Source: Burkholderiaceae bacterium (GTDB taxonomy: Bacteria; Pseudomonadota; Gammaproteobacteria; Burkholderiales; Burkholderiaceae). From it: DNA of 64,000 bases. Of the stretch, positions 52,736 to 61,687 are shown piece after piece. The notes under the pieces were generated by a model. That model did not search any database and had not been told where the DNA came from. It saw only the letters and a list, made by a program, of their open reading frames with translations. The stretch is from contig CANFMT010000013.1 in the NCBI GenBank assembly GCA_947448415.1, positions 1 through 64,000 on the forward strand. Reading direction: 5' to 3'. Within the stretch, counting starts at the first letter, position 1. Each line of letters begins with the position of its first letter. The position numbers and the translations under genes are program-made.

Positions 52736-53659
52736 GTGACGACTGATTTATTGCCGCCAGGGATTGAAGTCTTCGAAAGAGGTTGGCTTTCAGCAAACAA
52801 TATCTTGCACTTTGGAGATAGAGATGTCTCTTTGGTGGACAGTGGATTTCATGTCCATCAAAATCTCACCTTATCTTTAGTCAAGCATGCCTTAGAAAAA
52901 CATCGACTGCCTCCTTTGAATAAGATTGTTAACACCCATCTTCATTCAGATCATTGTGGTGGTAATGCGGCTTTAGCAAAGGAATTTGATTGCGAGATTT
53001 ACATCCCTGCAGCAGAAGAGTTAGCAGTCAAAAATTGGGATATGAATTTATTGAGCTTTGAAAATCTTGGGCAAGAGTGCCCACGATTTACACATGATTA
53101 CCTATTAATACCAGGTGAGGAAATATTACTGGGTAGGTATACCTGGCAAATAATGGCTGCCCCTGGTCATGACCCGCATTCGGTGATGCTCTATCAAGCA
53201 GAGTACCGCATTTTGATTTCAGCAGATGCCTTATGGGAACAAGGTTTTGGGGTGATATTCCCAGAGCTTTGGGGTGAGCCTGGCTTTGAAGAGGTGGCGC
53301 AAACTTTGGATTTGATTGAAGCACTACCTATCAATCTCGTTATTCCAGGCCATGGCAAACCTTTTGCTGATATCCATAAATCACTGGCAACTGCGCGCTC
53401 ACGCCTGGATTATCTGGCCTCAGATCTTGATCGAAACACTCGCCACGGCGCAAAAGTTTTATTGAAGTATCGACTTTTAGAATGGCGCAAGCAAGATATT
53501 CAATTAGTTAACGAGTGGATTGCTAAAACTCCTGCCCTTATTAGTGCTGCCAATATTTTGAATATAAGCATTGATGATCTTATTGAGTGGCTGCCAAAAT
53601 CGCTTGCTAAGTCTGGGGCTGCAAGAATTGATGGTGAATACTTAGTGGACGTAGCTTGA
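52736..53659 (+). CDS. Metallo-beta-lactamase-fold hydrolase
   Basis: A 307-residue enzyme starting at GTG, 5 bases after the lipocalin stop. The metal-binding HLHSDH is at residues 68-73, followed by AAPGHDPHSVML with a second His near residue 141 and VIPGHGKPF near residue 202. This is the two-metal MBL active site. The C-terminal 80 residues are helical. It may hydrolyse a thioester or lactone; no diagnostic substrate motif. Confidence 0.85.
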   Translation: MTTDLLPPGIEVFERGWLSANNILHFGDRDVSLVDSGFHVHQNLTLSLVKHALEKHRLPPLNKIVNTHLHSDHCGGNAALAKEFDCEIYIPAAEELAVKNWDMNLLSFENLGQECPRFTHDYLLIPGEEILLGRYTWQIMAAPGHDPHSVMLYQAEYRILISADALWEQGFGVIFPELWGEPGFEEVAQTLDLIEALPINLVIPGHGKPFADIHKSLATARSRLDYLASDLDRNTRHGAKVLLKYRLLEWRKQDIQLVNEWIAKTPALISAANILNISIDDLIEWLPKSLAKSGAARIDGEYLVDVA

Positions 53660-53756
53660 TAAATAAGTAATTGAGCGCAGATCCCGTATAGGCTTTAATA
53701 TTAAAAATTCAGTACACATCACCAATCACTATTCATACAAGATTTAACGAGGATAT

Positions 53757-54527
53757 ATGGAACATACTGTTTTAGTTACTGGAGCTACCGCTGGATTTGG
53801 CGAGGCTACCGCTCGACGTTTCTTGGCTCATGGCCACAAAGTTATAGCGGTTGGCAGAAGGGCTGAACGCTTGGAGGCCTTAAAAAACTCTTTGCCGGCT
53901 GAGCAACAGAAAAAACTGCTGACGATGGTGGTAGATGTTTGCGATAGCGCTAAGGTCGATGTTCTGGCTGCCACTCTACCGGCAGATTTTTCTAGTGTGA
54001 CTATTCTTGTCAATAATGCAGGCCTTGCACTCGGTTTAGAACCTGCACACCAAGCGGTCTTGAGTGATTGGGATCGCATGATTGATACCAATATCAAAGG
54101 CTTGGTACACATGAGTCGTGCATTTCTTCCGGGGATGGTTGAGCGAAAATGTGGTCATATCATCAGCCTTGGTTCAGTAGCGGCAAATTATCCTTACCCT
54201 GGCGGTAATGTGTATGGCGGAACAAAGGCATTTGTAAAGCAATTTAGTTTAAATTTACGTGCAGATCTCATCGGAACACCTGTGCGCGTAACTTGTATTG
54301 AGCCTGGCATGTGTGCAGGTACAGAGTTCTCGAATGTGCGTTTTAAGGGCGATGATGACAAGGCAGAAAAGGTCTATACCGGCGTTAAGGCACTGAGCGC
54401 TGATGATGTAGCTGAGACCATTTATTGGTCGGCAACTTTACCTAGCCACATGAATATCAACGTGCTTGAGGTAATGCCGGTTCAGCAAGCCTCCAATGCC
54501 TTTAACGTCCATCGTGGCGAGTTCTAA
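53757..54527 (+). CDS. Classical SDR, YdfG-like
   Basis: A 256-residue dehydrogenase: GATAGFG at residues 9-15, NNAGLALG near residue 86, and Tyr153/Lys157 in VYGGTK. ALGSVAANYPYPGGNVYG and the closing VMPVQQASN are characteristic of YdfG, the NADP-dependent 3-hydroxy acid (L-allo-threonine) dehydrogenase. GAGG is 7 bases before the ATG. The gene is 97 bases after the MBL gene. Confidence 0.85.
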   Translation: MEHTVLVTGATAGFGEATARRFLAHGHKVIAVGRRAERLEALKNSLPAEQQKKLLTMVVDVCDSAKVDVLAATLPADFSSVTILVNNAGLALGLEPAHQAVLSDWDRMIDTNIKGLVHMSRAFLPGMVERKCGHIISLGSVAANYPYPGGNVYGGTKAFVKQFSLNLRADLIGTPVRVTCIEPGMCAGTEFSNVRFKGDDDKAEKVYTGVKALSADDVAETIYWSATLPSHMNINVLEVMPVQQASNAFNVHRGEF

Positions 54528-54584
54528 GTAGGATTGCGGTAAAGTAATGCTTGGAAGCATATAAAAACTAGTAAAGGAGACGAT

Positions 54585-55388
54585 ATGTCAGATCAAAATA
54601 ATCCATCTAGCAGACGCAATGCCATGAAAATGGGTGTCGGGCTAGCAACGCTTGCGACAGCTGGTGTTTCAGGGCAATCACAAGCGGCTGAAATTAAAAC
54701 ACCTTTTACTGTTAATAATGTTTATATCCCTATCGCGGGTAGCGCCCAAGAATTTCCGGTGCGCAGGATTTACTGCATTGGTAGAAACTATGCTGCGCAT
54801 GCAAGAGAGATGGGATCGGACCCAACTCGTGAGCCACCATTCTTTTTTCAAAAACCTACTGATGCTATTCAGTTTGTTGCCCCCAATAAAATAGTTGATC
54901 ATCCTTACCCCACTCTAACTAAAAACTATCACTATGAAGTAGAGTTGGTGGCAGCTCTTAACAAAGGTGGGAAAAATATTCCGGTTGAGAAAGCCTTGGA
55001 GCACGTGTTTGGTTATGCTTTAGGTCTTGATATGACACGTAGAGATTTACAGCGCTTCATGGGTGATCAAAAGAAACCATGGGAAATTGGTAAGTCGTTT
55101 GACTACTCAGCACCTATAGGCCCTATCTATACAGTAGACAAAGTAGGGCACTTTAAAAATGGCGCCATTGCACTTTCTGTAAATGGCGTTACTAAGCAGA
55201 GTGCTGATCTTAGTATGATGATTTGGTCAGTAGCAGAGCAAATTGCGAAGCTTTCTGAGGCTAATGAACTCTTTCCTGGCGATATTATTTATTCTGGTAC
55301 GCCTGAGAATGTTGGACCAGTAGTGAAGGGTGATATTGTTCGCTGCACAATTGCCGGCTTACCTGATTTGGTAGTGAAAATCGTCTAA
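54585..55388 (+). CDS. Tat-exported FAH-family hydrolase
   Basis: A 267-residue protein whose first 37 residues contain a Tat-like signal (SRRNAMKMGVGLATLATAGVS) that FAH enzymes lack. The catalytic domain has RIYCIGRNYAAHA, EPPFFFQKPTDAI and YHYEVELVAAL for metal binding, and PGDIIYSGTPENVGPV at the end. Cytoplasmic relatives cleave acylpyruvates or related C-C bonds. Export is unusual. AAAGGAGACGAT is a good ribosome binding site. The next gene starts immediately after the stop. Confidence 0.8.
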   Translation: MSDQNNPSSRRNAMKMGVGLATLATAGVSGQSQAAEIKTPFTVNNVYIPIAGSAQEFPVRRIYCIGRNYAAHAREMGSDPTREPPFFFQKPTDAIQFVAPNKIVDHPYPTLTKNYHYEVELVAALNKGGKNIPVEKALEHVFGYALGLDMTRRDLQRFMGDQKKPWEIGKSFDYSAPIGPIYTVDKVGHFKNGAIALSVNGVTKQSADLSMMIWSVAEQIAKLSEANELFPGDIIYSGTPENVGPVVKGDIVRCTIAGLPDLVVKIV

Positions 55389-56150
55389 ATGGCTGTAAGA
55401 AATTTAGTAAGACTATTTTATATAGCGGTTCTAAGTTGTTCTTTTGGCGTAAGGGCCGCTGAATATCGTTTTTATTCAGCGGCTGGTGCCAAAGTTCCCC
55501 TGATTGAGTTATCTCAGATCTTCAATCAAAGCCTACCTGATAGCAAAATTGTTAATAATTTTGATACAGCTGGCGCTGCTGAACAAAAATTCTTGGCAGA
55601 TCCACAGAGTACTTGCTTGGTAACAACTCAAGTCAGAATTAATAGTGCCATTAAGTCTGGGGCTCTGAAAGGACAGCAACAAATTCCGCTAGCAGATACT
55701 CTGGCGGGCCTTGCTTCCTCGGTTTCTCCAAAACCTTTAATTGGAAATTCTCAGGAGCTACGCGCTACTTTATTGAATGCAAAATCTATTGCATTTTCAG
55801 ACCCCGCAAGAGGGGCTACCGTAGGCAAACATTTTGAAGAGATGATTAAGAAATTAGGCATTGAACAAGAAATCATGTCTAAGGCGACTCTTGCCAGTGA
55901 TGGCGTAGAAACTATGAAGCTGGTTCTTGCTAAAAAAGTCGAGTTAGGTGTGACGCAGATGAGCGAGGTAGTTCAGGCAGATCGCAGTGCGCTGGTTGGC
56001 CCATTTCCCTCAGAGTTTGAGTTGGCTACACGATATTCTTTATGGTGCAAGGATCCCTCTTCTTCAGAAATATCCTCCTATATCGCTTTGCTGAAATCCC
56101 GATTCGGATCCCAGGTATTTACTTACAACGGATTGCGTCCAGTTCAGTAA
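55389..56150 (+). CDS. Periplasmic ModA-like binding protein
   Basis: A 253-residue exported protein; signal ends near GVRAAEY (residue 24). The fold is a type II binding protein: FYSAAGAKVPLIELSQIFNQ resembles ModA (molybdate-binding) openings, with AFSDPARGATVGKHFEEMI in the middle. Typical ModA anion contacts are not certain. It starts directly after the FAH-family gene and may bind its substrate or product, or molybdate/tungstate (inference). Confidence 0.65.
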   Translation: MAVRNLVRLFYIAVLSCSFGVRAAEYRFYSAAGAKVPLIELSQIFNQSLPDSKIVNNFDTAGAAEQKFLADPQSTCLVTTQVRINSAIKSGALKGQQQIPLADTLAGLASSVSPKPLIGNSQELRATLLNAKSIAFSDPARGATVGKHFEEMIKKLGIEQEIMSKATLASDGVETMKLVLAKKVELGVTQMSEVVQADRSALVGPFPSEFELATRYSLWCKDPSSSEISSYIALLKSRFGSQVFTYNGLRPVQ

Positions 56151-56182
56151 ATCGCATTGATCTCAATGCAGATGAGCCTGCC

Positions 56183-56725
56183 TTAGGATTGTCCCGGCTT
56201 CCACTTATAAAATTTTGGAAATACGCGCATGACAACGGGACCATCAAAATCCCAGGCTTTGCAGGTACCCAAAAAGACTGGGGGCTTTTCTCCACTCGGA
56301 TCAAAGAAAGATCCGGGTACAGATTGAAAAGCTGCAGTTGCCAAACTATTGAGAAGCTCACGTAAGTGAGTGCAGCCCTTGATGCCCCCCAGATGGGTGT
56401 CAATGGTTTTACGCCACCCCTTTCCGAGTCTAGCGCCAATAAGGCCTTTGATGGGGGGTACTGCGGTAGGGCATTCTGGATGGGGATGTCCATTCATCGC
56501 AGTCTCGATATTTTGAACAACGAGCTCTGCATCAATCGTGACTCGAACCCACATATCATGAAATGCCTCGCCTGGCTGCCAGGTTTTTGCGCTCGTTGTA
56601 AAAGGATTGGCTTTGAAATCTTTAAGATGTCCTTCGATGTCCCATAAGCCGTCCTCACGCGCGTAGCCTTGAAAGGTAATTTCGCGAGTATGAAGTAGGG
56701 AGCGTGGTTGCGGGGCTGAAAGCAT
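56183..56725 (-). CDS. DUF2889 protein
   Basis: A 180-residue protein with REITFQGYAREDGLWDIEGHLKD at the start, HDMWVRVTIDAELVV and GCTHLRELLNSLATAAFQS, the core of DUF2889 proteins found in Betaproteobacteria. No signal or helix. The fold suggests a beta-rich dimer of unknown role. It converges with the binding-protein gene. Confidence 0.8.
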   Translation of the reverse strand: MLSAPQPRSLLHTREITFQGYAREDGLWDIEGHLKDFKANPFTTSAKTWQPGEAFHDMWVRVTIDAELVVQNIETAMNGHPHPECPTAVPPIKGLIGARLGKGWRKTIDTHLGGIKGCTHLRELLNSLATAAFQSVPGSFFDPSGEKPPVFLGTCKAWDFDGPVVMRVFPKFYKWKPGQS

Positions 56726-56826
56726 GTTGAGTTATTAAAGTTAGTGCGGTCCCCAATGATAATCAATTGGCGCTAGCTGGATCGCTCATCCCTCTTTTAG
56801 GTGTCGTGTAGTATGCTTTGCAACAT

Positions 56827-57552
56827 ATGGCAAAACCAATTTCTTTAGAAAAAATTCTCTTTAGCCAAGGCTTTGGTACTCGTCGCTATTGCAGTGATTT
56901 GGTCTATGCAGAGTTGGTCAAAGTGAATGGCGTATTGGCAGAAGATCCTGAGGAGCGCATTCCTACCGAAGGGCTTGTGTTGAATGTCGAGGGTCAAGAT
57001 TGGGAGCATCACGAAAAGGCTTATATTGCTTTTAATAAGCCCCCCAACTATGAGTGCTCCCATAAGACAACACATCATCCCAGCGTTTATAGTTTGTTGC
57101 CTACTCCGTTTGTAGAAAGAGGCTTGCAATGTGTAGGGCGTCTGGACTATGACACTACCGGTTTATTGCTCATTTCTGATGATGGCCAGTTCATTCATAA
57201 GATGACTACGCCCAAGAAAAACATTGGCAAGGTTTATGAAATCACCACACCAGATCCCATTACTCAAAGTCAAATAGATCATCTGCTAAATGGTGTGGTG
57301 TTAGATGATGATCCTAAGCCATGCTTTGCTACTGCTTGTAGGCAGATTTCGGAAAATGTGCTGGCGATGACTATAGTTGAAGGGCGTTATCATCAGGTAA
57401 AACGCATGATGACTGCGGTTGGCAATCATGTTGCAAAGCTTCATCGTACAGAAATTGGGTCCTATCTCATGCCAGGAGATTTAGTTGAAGGAAAATGGCG
57501 CTGGTTGTATCCAGAGGAATTAAAACTACTATCACAAAGTATATCTACTTAA
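56827..57552 (+). CDS. rsuA: 16S rRNA pseudouridine synthase RsuA
   Basis: A 241-residue enzyme; ATG at 56827 is preferred to the TTG three codons earlier. An S4 RNA-binding domain (residues 5-60) is followed by the catalytic core with the Asp in GRLDYDTTGLLL and GRYHQVKRMM. RsuA makes pseudouridine 516 in 16S rRNA. It overlaps nothing and precedes the pterin dehydratase gene by 0 bases. Confidence 0.85.
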   Translation: MAKPISLEKILFSQGFGTRRYCSDLVYAELVKVNGVLAEDPEERIPTEGLVLNVEGQDWEHHEKAYIAFNKPPNYECSHKTTHHPSVYSLLPTPFVERGLQCVGRLDYDTTGLLLISDDGQFIHKMTTPKKNIGKVYEITTPDPITQSQIDHLLNGVVLDDDPKPCFATACRQISENVLAMTIVEGRYHQVKRMMTAVGNHVAKLHRTEIGSYLMPGDLVEGKWRWLYPEELKLLSQSIST

Positions 57553-57846
57553 ATGAGCCCAGATTTATTGCCTGACAATTTTGACTTTCAGAACATTACA
57601 CCCTTATGGATTGTTCATTCTGATAGAAAGTCCATTGAACGCACATTTACATTCCAAGACTTTCAGCAAGCTTTTGAATTCATGACCCTTGTTGCGCAGT
57701 ATGCGCAAGAGATAGATCACCATCCTGATTGGTCTAATACGTGGAATAAGGTGGTAGTGAAACTCTCAACCCATTCAAGTGATGGGCTTACCGAGTTGGA
57801 TGTATTGATGGCCCAGAAAATGAATGAGTTAGTGCAAAGAGTTTAG
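57553..57846 (+). CDS. Pterin-4a-carbinolamine dehydratase
   Basis: A 97-residue protein with the dehydratase motif DHHPDW near residue 55 and KLSTHSSDGLTELDV near residue 70. The family dehydrates 4a-hydroxytetrahydropterin, recycling the cofactor of aromatic amino-acid hydroxylases or supporting molybdopterin chemistry. It starts right after the rsuA stop, so the two are cotranscribed. Confidence 0.9.
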   Translation: MSPDLLPDNFDFQNITPLWIVHSDRKSIERTFTFQDFQQAFEFMTLVAQYAQEIDHHPDWSNTWNKVVVKLSTHSSDGLTELDVLMAQKMNELVQRV

Positions 57847-57854
57847 ACCGCTCC

Positions 57855-58070
57855 TTAGTGATCTTCACCCTCATGGTCTTCTTCATTCATACTCATTAAG
57901 ATCGTTGCCAAGAGTCCGTAAACCACCTCTGTAGAAATCATCCCGTCTTCATCTAAGTCGTCAATTAAGTCATTCAGGCGATCTTCTGTTGGCTCGTTGA
58001 GCAAGCTCATCGCACATTCGCACCCATAGTCAAAATCTTCATCGTTTTGGGGTTGATTTTCTTCAGTCAT
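57855..58070 (-). CDS. Small acidic protein with EF-hand-like segment
   Basis: A 71-residue protein, very rich in Asp and Glu, with two cysteines in GCECAM. DLDEDGMISTEV at residues 39-50 resembles an EF-hand loop (D-x-D-x-D-G-x-I), but the final Glu is one position early. It could be a Ca2+-binding protein or a chance resemblance. It is convergent with the dehydratase gene. Confidence 0.5.
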   Translation of the reverse strand: MTEENQPQNDEDFDYGCECAMSLLNEPTEDRLNDLIDDLDEDGMISTEVVYGLLATILMSMNEEDHEGEDH

Positions 58071-58208
58071 ATTTATCCTTAATTGAGCTCTCAGAATAGC
58101 AAAATACGCTCAAATTCGATAGGAATAAATGATGCTCCCCTCTCTGGAGGCCTCAAAAAAGGGTTTATCTATAGCTGATCCGTACAGGTTGGCTAAATTA
58201 ATGTGCAA

Positions 58209-58236
58209 TTGCAAAAAATCAATAATGATTTATAGT
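58209..58236 (+). promoter_or_regulatory. Promoter candidate for iorAB
   Basis: TTGCAA at 58209-58214, a 16-base spacer, TATAGT at 58231-58236, 30 bases before the iorA start. Confidence 0.4.
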
Positions 58237-58265
58237 GATTTACAAATAAAACCATAGGAGACAGT

Positions 58266-58763
58266 ATGCAACTCAATGTGAATGGTCAAATCCGCAATAT
58301 TGATGTGGAGCCAGATATGCCTTTGTTATGGGCAATTCGCGAGGTGGTTGGACTCACGGGTACTAAGTATGGATGTGGCGTTGCTCAATGCGGTGCCTGT
58401 ACTGTGTATCTCAATGGTGAGCCAGTGCGATCCTGCTCGTTGCCAGTATCTGCGGTAGGCTCTGCCAAGATCACTACTATTGAAGCACTTTCAAAGAATA
58501 ATTCCCATCCTGTTCAACAGGCTTGGATTGCACTTGATGTACCCCAGTGTGGATATTGCCAGTCCGGTCAAGTAATGGCTGCTGCAGCGTTGTTAAAGAA
58601 AAACCCAAAACCAACAGACGCAGATATTGATATTGCAATGGCCAATGTATGTCGTTGTGGAACTTATCAGAAGATTCGTGATGGAATTCATGTGGCTTCT
58701 GGTCAAAAGAAATTAGCAGATGTTTTGGCGATGTACGACGCTACTCCTGCGACTCGCGGTTAA
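58266..58763 (+). CDS. iorA: [2Fe-2S] subunit of an isoquinoline 1-oxidoreductase-type enzyme
   Basis: A 165-residue protein with two [2Fe-2S] sites: C37/C42/C45/C57 in the ferredoxin-like domain and C95/C98/C129/C131 in the helical domain. It is the small subunit of a xanthine-oxidase-family molybdoenzyme, passing electrons from the Mo centre. It has no signal peptide; export would need the partner's Tat signal. GGAG lies 8 bases ahead of the ATG. Confidence 0.85.
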   Translation: MQLNVNGQIRNIDVEPDMPLLWAIREVVGLTGTKYGCGVAQCGACTVYLNGEPVRSCSLPVSAVGSAKITTIEALSKNNSHPVQQAWIALDVPQCGYCQSGQVMAAAALLKKNPKPTDADIDIAMANVCRCGTYQKIRDGIHVASGQKKLADVLAMYDATPATRG

Positions 58764-58773
58764 GGAGAAAAAC

Positions 58774-61002
58774 ATGACATTAAAAAATCAAAATCATTCC
58801 TTGGAAAATAATTCTCGTCGCGAATTCATTATTAAAGGCACGATGCTCGGCGGAGGCTTGGTATTGGGCATTGGCGCAATCCCTGACGCACTTGCGCAAG
58901 CTGGCGCCTACTATGATCCCAATACGCCAACTAAATATGGCGAGGCTGAAGTTAACGCCTGGGTGAGCATTAAGCCAGATGACACTGTATTGATACGTAT
59001 TGCTCGTTCAGAGATGGGGCAAGGTACTCGAACCGGTTTAGCTCAGTTAGTGACTGAAGAGCTAGAGTGCAATTGGAAGAAAGTAAAAACCCAATCTGCT
59101 ACCCCTGGTCAGAGTTTAGCGCGTAAGCGGGTATGGGGTGAGCACGGTACAGGTGGTAGTCGTGGTATTCGTACTTCTGAGGACTATGTCCGTCGTGGCG
59201 CAGCTGCTGCTCGCATCATGTTATTGCAGGCTGCTGCAGATCAATGGAAAGTGCCCGTTAGCGAGTTAACAGTTGATAAGGGTGTGATTACCCATGTGCC
59301 AACAGGACGTAAAACTACTTATGGAAAAGTTGCTGAGCTAGCATCTACGCTAAATCCGCCTGATCCTAAGTCAATCACTTTACGCAACCCAAGAGAGTGG
59401 AAAGTCGCAGGTCAACCTTATGCACGCTTAGATACTGCGAACAAGGTGAATGGCTCTAAAGTTTACGGAGTTGATTTGCAGTTTCCTGGCATGCTTTGCG
59501 CCTCAGTAAAGTCATGTCCAGTATTTGGGGGTAAGTTAGCAAGTTATGACGAAGCCAAGATCCAAAATATGCGCGGTGTTAAGGGGGTTGTTAAAGTAAA
59601 CGATAGCACTTTAGCTGTTGTAGCTGATACCTGGTGGCATGCTAATGCAGCGCTGAAGGCTTTACCAATTGCCTGGGATGAGGGTAAAGGCGCCGCTACC
59701 TCGCAAGCCGATATCAATAAGATGCTTAGAGATGGCCTTGATGAGCAAGGTGATTTTTGGCAACGTAAAGTGGGTGATGCGCCTCAGGTAATTAACACTT
59801 CTGCCAAAAAAGTAGAAGCGATTTATTTCACGCCTTTCAGAGCCCACGTCACAATGGAGCCTATGAACGCTACGGTAAAAATTACCGGTAATCGTGCAGA
59901 GGCTTGGGTGCCAACACAAAATGGCGAGGGATCACACGCTGCCTTATCAGAAGCTACTGGCATCCCATTAGAAAATTGTGAAGTTTATAAATTAGATTCT
60001 GGTTGTGGTTTAGGTCGTCGTGGCTCCACTCAGGACTTTGTGACTTATGCCGCAAAGGTTGCTCAGAAATATCCTGGTGTTCCGGTTAAAGTAATTTGGA
60101 GTCGTGAAGAAGATATGACTCACGATTACTACCACCCGATTGCGATGGCAAAAATGACAGCGGGCTTAGATACGGCTGGCAATGTGACTGGCATGCATAT
60201 TAAAGTTGCGGGCCAATCTATAAATGCCACGCTTGCGCCATCGGCTATTAAGGATGGCAAGGATGAACGTCAGCTTCAAGGCTTCTATGAGAAAGGGCCT
60301 GATGCTCAGTTAGGCTATACCTTCCCAACCTTACTCACTGAATATGTCATGAAAAATACTCTTGTCCCGGTAGGTCCATGGCGAGGTGTAAATACCAATC
60401 AGAATGGTATTTTCATGGAATGCTTTATGGATGAGTGTGCCAAAGCAGCAGGGCAAGATCCTGTTAAGTTTAGGCGCGCGGTAATGCAAAGTCATCCAAA
60501 GCATTTGGGTGTATTGGATGCTGTTGCGAAAAAGGCAGAATGGGATAAGCCGCTACCAGCAGGAACCTTTAGAGGTGTAGCCCAGTTTATGGGTTATGCC
60601 AGCTATTCCGCTTGTGTTGCTGAGGTCACGGTCCAAAATAATGTGGTCAAGGTAAATCGCTTGGTATTTGCTCTTAACTCAGGCCATGTTGTAAATCCAT
60701 ATTTGACTCGGGAGCAAATCGAGGGTTCAGTTGCGATGGCATTGGGCGCAATATTCTTGCCAGAAATCAGCGTAGAGAAGGGCCGTATCAAGGAGCAAAA
60801 CTTGGACACTTATCCACTCCTTAAGCTGGCTTCTACACCTCGAATTGAGACTGTGCTTGTGCCAACTTATGATTTCTGGGGCGGTGTTGGTGAGCCTACT
60901 ATTTGCGTTGTGGGGCCAGCGGTTGCTAATGCTGTATCTGCTGCAATCGGTAGACCTGTTCGCAACTTCCCATTGAGCAAAGAAGGCCTCAGTTTGGCTT
61001 AA
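58774..61002 (+). CDS. iorB: Molybdopterin subunit of an isoquinoline 1-oxidoreductase-type enzyme
   Basis: I place the start at ATG 58774 (GGAGAAAAAC upstream); the track's 58720 adds a run from the other frame. 742 residues. A Tat signal (SRREFIIKGTMLGGG near residue 15) leads to the large subunit, with GQGTRTGLAQLVTEEL, GCGLGRRGSTQDF and the closing GVGEPTICVVGPAVANAV with the catalytic Glu. The family hydroxylates N-heterocycles or aldehydes with water as the oxygen source. The electron acceptor subunit is not nearby; a cytochrome could take electrons. Confidence 0.88.
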   Translation: MTLKNQNHSLENNSRREFIIKGTMLGGGLVLGIGAIPDALAQAGAYYDPNTPTKYGEAEVNAWVSIKPDDTVLIRIARSEMGQGTRTGLAQLVTEELECNWKKVKTQSATPGQSLARKRVWGEHGTGGSRGIRTSEDYVRRGAAAARIMLLQAAADQWKVPVSELTVDKGVITHVPTGRKTTYGKVAELASTLNPPDPKSITLRNPREWKVAGQPYARLDTANKVNGSKVYGVDLQFPGMLCASVKSCPVFGGKLASYDEAKIQNMRGVKGVVKVNDSTLAVVADTWWHANAALKALPIAWDEGKGAATSQADINKMLRDGLDEQGDFWQRKVGDAPQVINTSAKKVEAIYFTPFRAHVTMEPMNATVKITGNRAEAWVPTQNGEGSHAALSEATGIPLENCEVYKLDSGCGLGRRGSTQDFVTYAAKVAQKYPGVPVKVIWSREEDMTHDYYHPIAMAKMTAGLDTAGNVTGMHIKVAGQSINATLAPSAIKDGKDERQLQGFYEKGPDAQLGYTFPTLLTEYVMKNTLVPVGPWRGVNTNQNGIFMECFMDECAKAAGQDPVKFRRAVMQSHPKHLGVLDAVAKKAEWDKPLPAGTFRGVAQFMGYASYSACVAEVTVQNNVVKVNRLVFALNSGHVVNPYLTREQIEGSVAMALGAIFLPEISVEKGRIKEQNLDTYPLLKLASTPRIETVLVPTYDFWGGVGEPTICVVGPAVANAVSAAIGRPVRNFPLSKEGLSLA

Positions 61003-61021
61003 TATTTAAACTAGAGTAAAT

Positions 61022-61048
61022 AAAAAGGCCGCTAATGCGGCTTTTTTA
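61022..61048 (+). terminator. Terminator after iorB
   Basis: AAAAAGGCCGC, loop TAAT, GCGGCTTTTTT with one bulged G. 20 bases after iorB. Confidence 0.8.
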
Positions 61049-61084
61049 TTGCTTTGAAATTGTTTTAATCATCTAATATGTTCT

Positions 61085-61687
61085 ATGAATTTCTTTAAGT
61101 GCGCCATTTTTATTTCTGCCTTGCTGCCATTGGCTCGTTTATTTTGGCTCGGTATGAATGATGGTCTCGGCGCTAACCCGATTGAGTTCATTACTCGCTC
61201 GACCGGAACATGGGCGCTGGTATTTTTATGTATTACCTTAGCCATGACACCACTGCGATTGCTTACTGGTACGCCCGCCTGGATTAAATTTCGTCGTATG
61301 CTGGGTTTATTTTGTTTCTTTTACGCGAGTATCCATTTTTCTATTTGGTTTTGGCTTGATCAGGGTTTAGATATTCAAGCGATGTGGGCAGATGTTGTGA
61401 AACGTCCATTTATCACCATGGGATTTTTATCGCTCCTCATGCTGACCCCCTTGGCAATCACATCCAATCAATGGGCCATAAGACAATTAGGGCGGCGCTG
61501 GACCATGCTGCACAAGCTCGTTTACCTAATATCGTTTACCGTGATAGTTCACTATTGGTGGCACAAAGCTGGTAAGAATGATGTATCTACTGTGATGGTA
61601 TATGGCGCCATTATTCTGGCGCTACTTCTTTCTCGTTTGCCAGTGATGAAGGCGGCACTACAAAAAACGCTTCATCTAAAGAATTAA
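61085..61687 (+). CDS. msrQ: Heme-binding membrane subunit MsrQ (YedZ)
   Basis: A 200-residue protein with six helices. NPIEFITRSTGTWALVFL near residue 31, RRMLGLFCFFYASIHFSIWFW, and WTMLHKLVYLISFTVIVHYWWH with heme-ligand histidines are the MsrQ pattern. It passes electrons from the quinone pool or a flavoprotein to MsrP. It is separated from msrP by about 9 kb. Its stop overlaps the next minus-strand gene by 4 bases. Confidence 0.92.
   Translation: MNFFKCAIFISALLPLARLFWLGMNDGLGANPIEFITRSTGTWALVFLCITLAMTPLRLLTGTPAWIKFRRMLGLFCFFYASIHFSIWFWLDQGLDIQAMWADVVKRPFITMGFLSLLMLTPLAITSNQWAIRQLGRRWTMLHKLVYLISFTVIVHYWWHKAGKNDVSTVMVYGAIILALLLSRLPVMKAALQKTLHLKN

Noticed and set aside
56042-56647. Plus-strand ORFs opposite the DUF2889 gene
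   Set aside because: They are shadows of a recognisable conserved protein on the minus strand and match no family.
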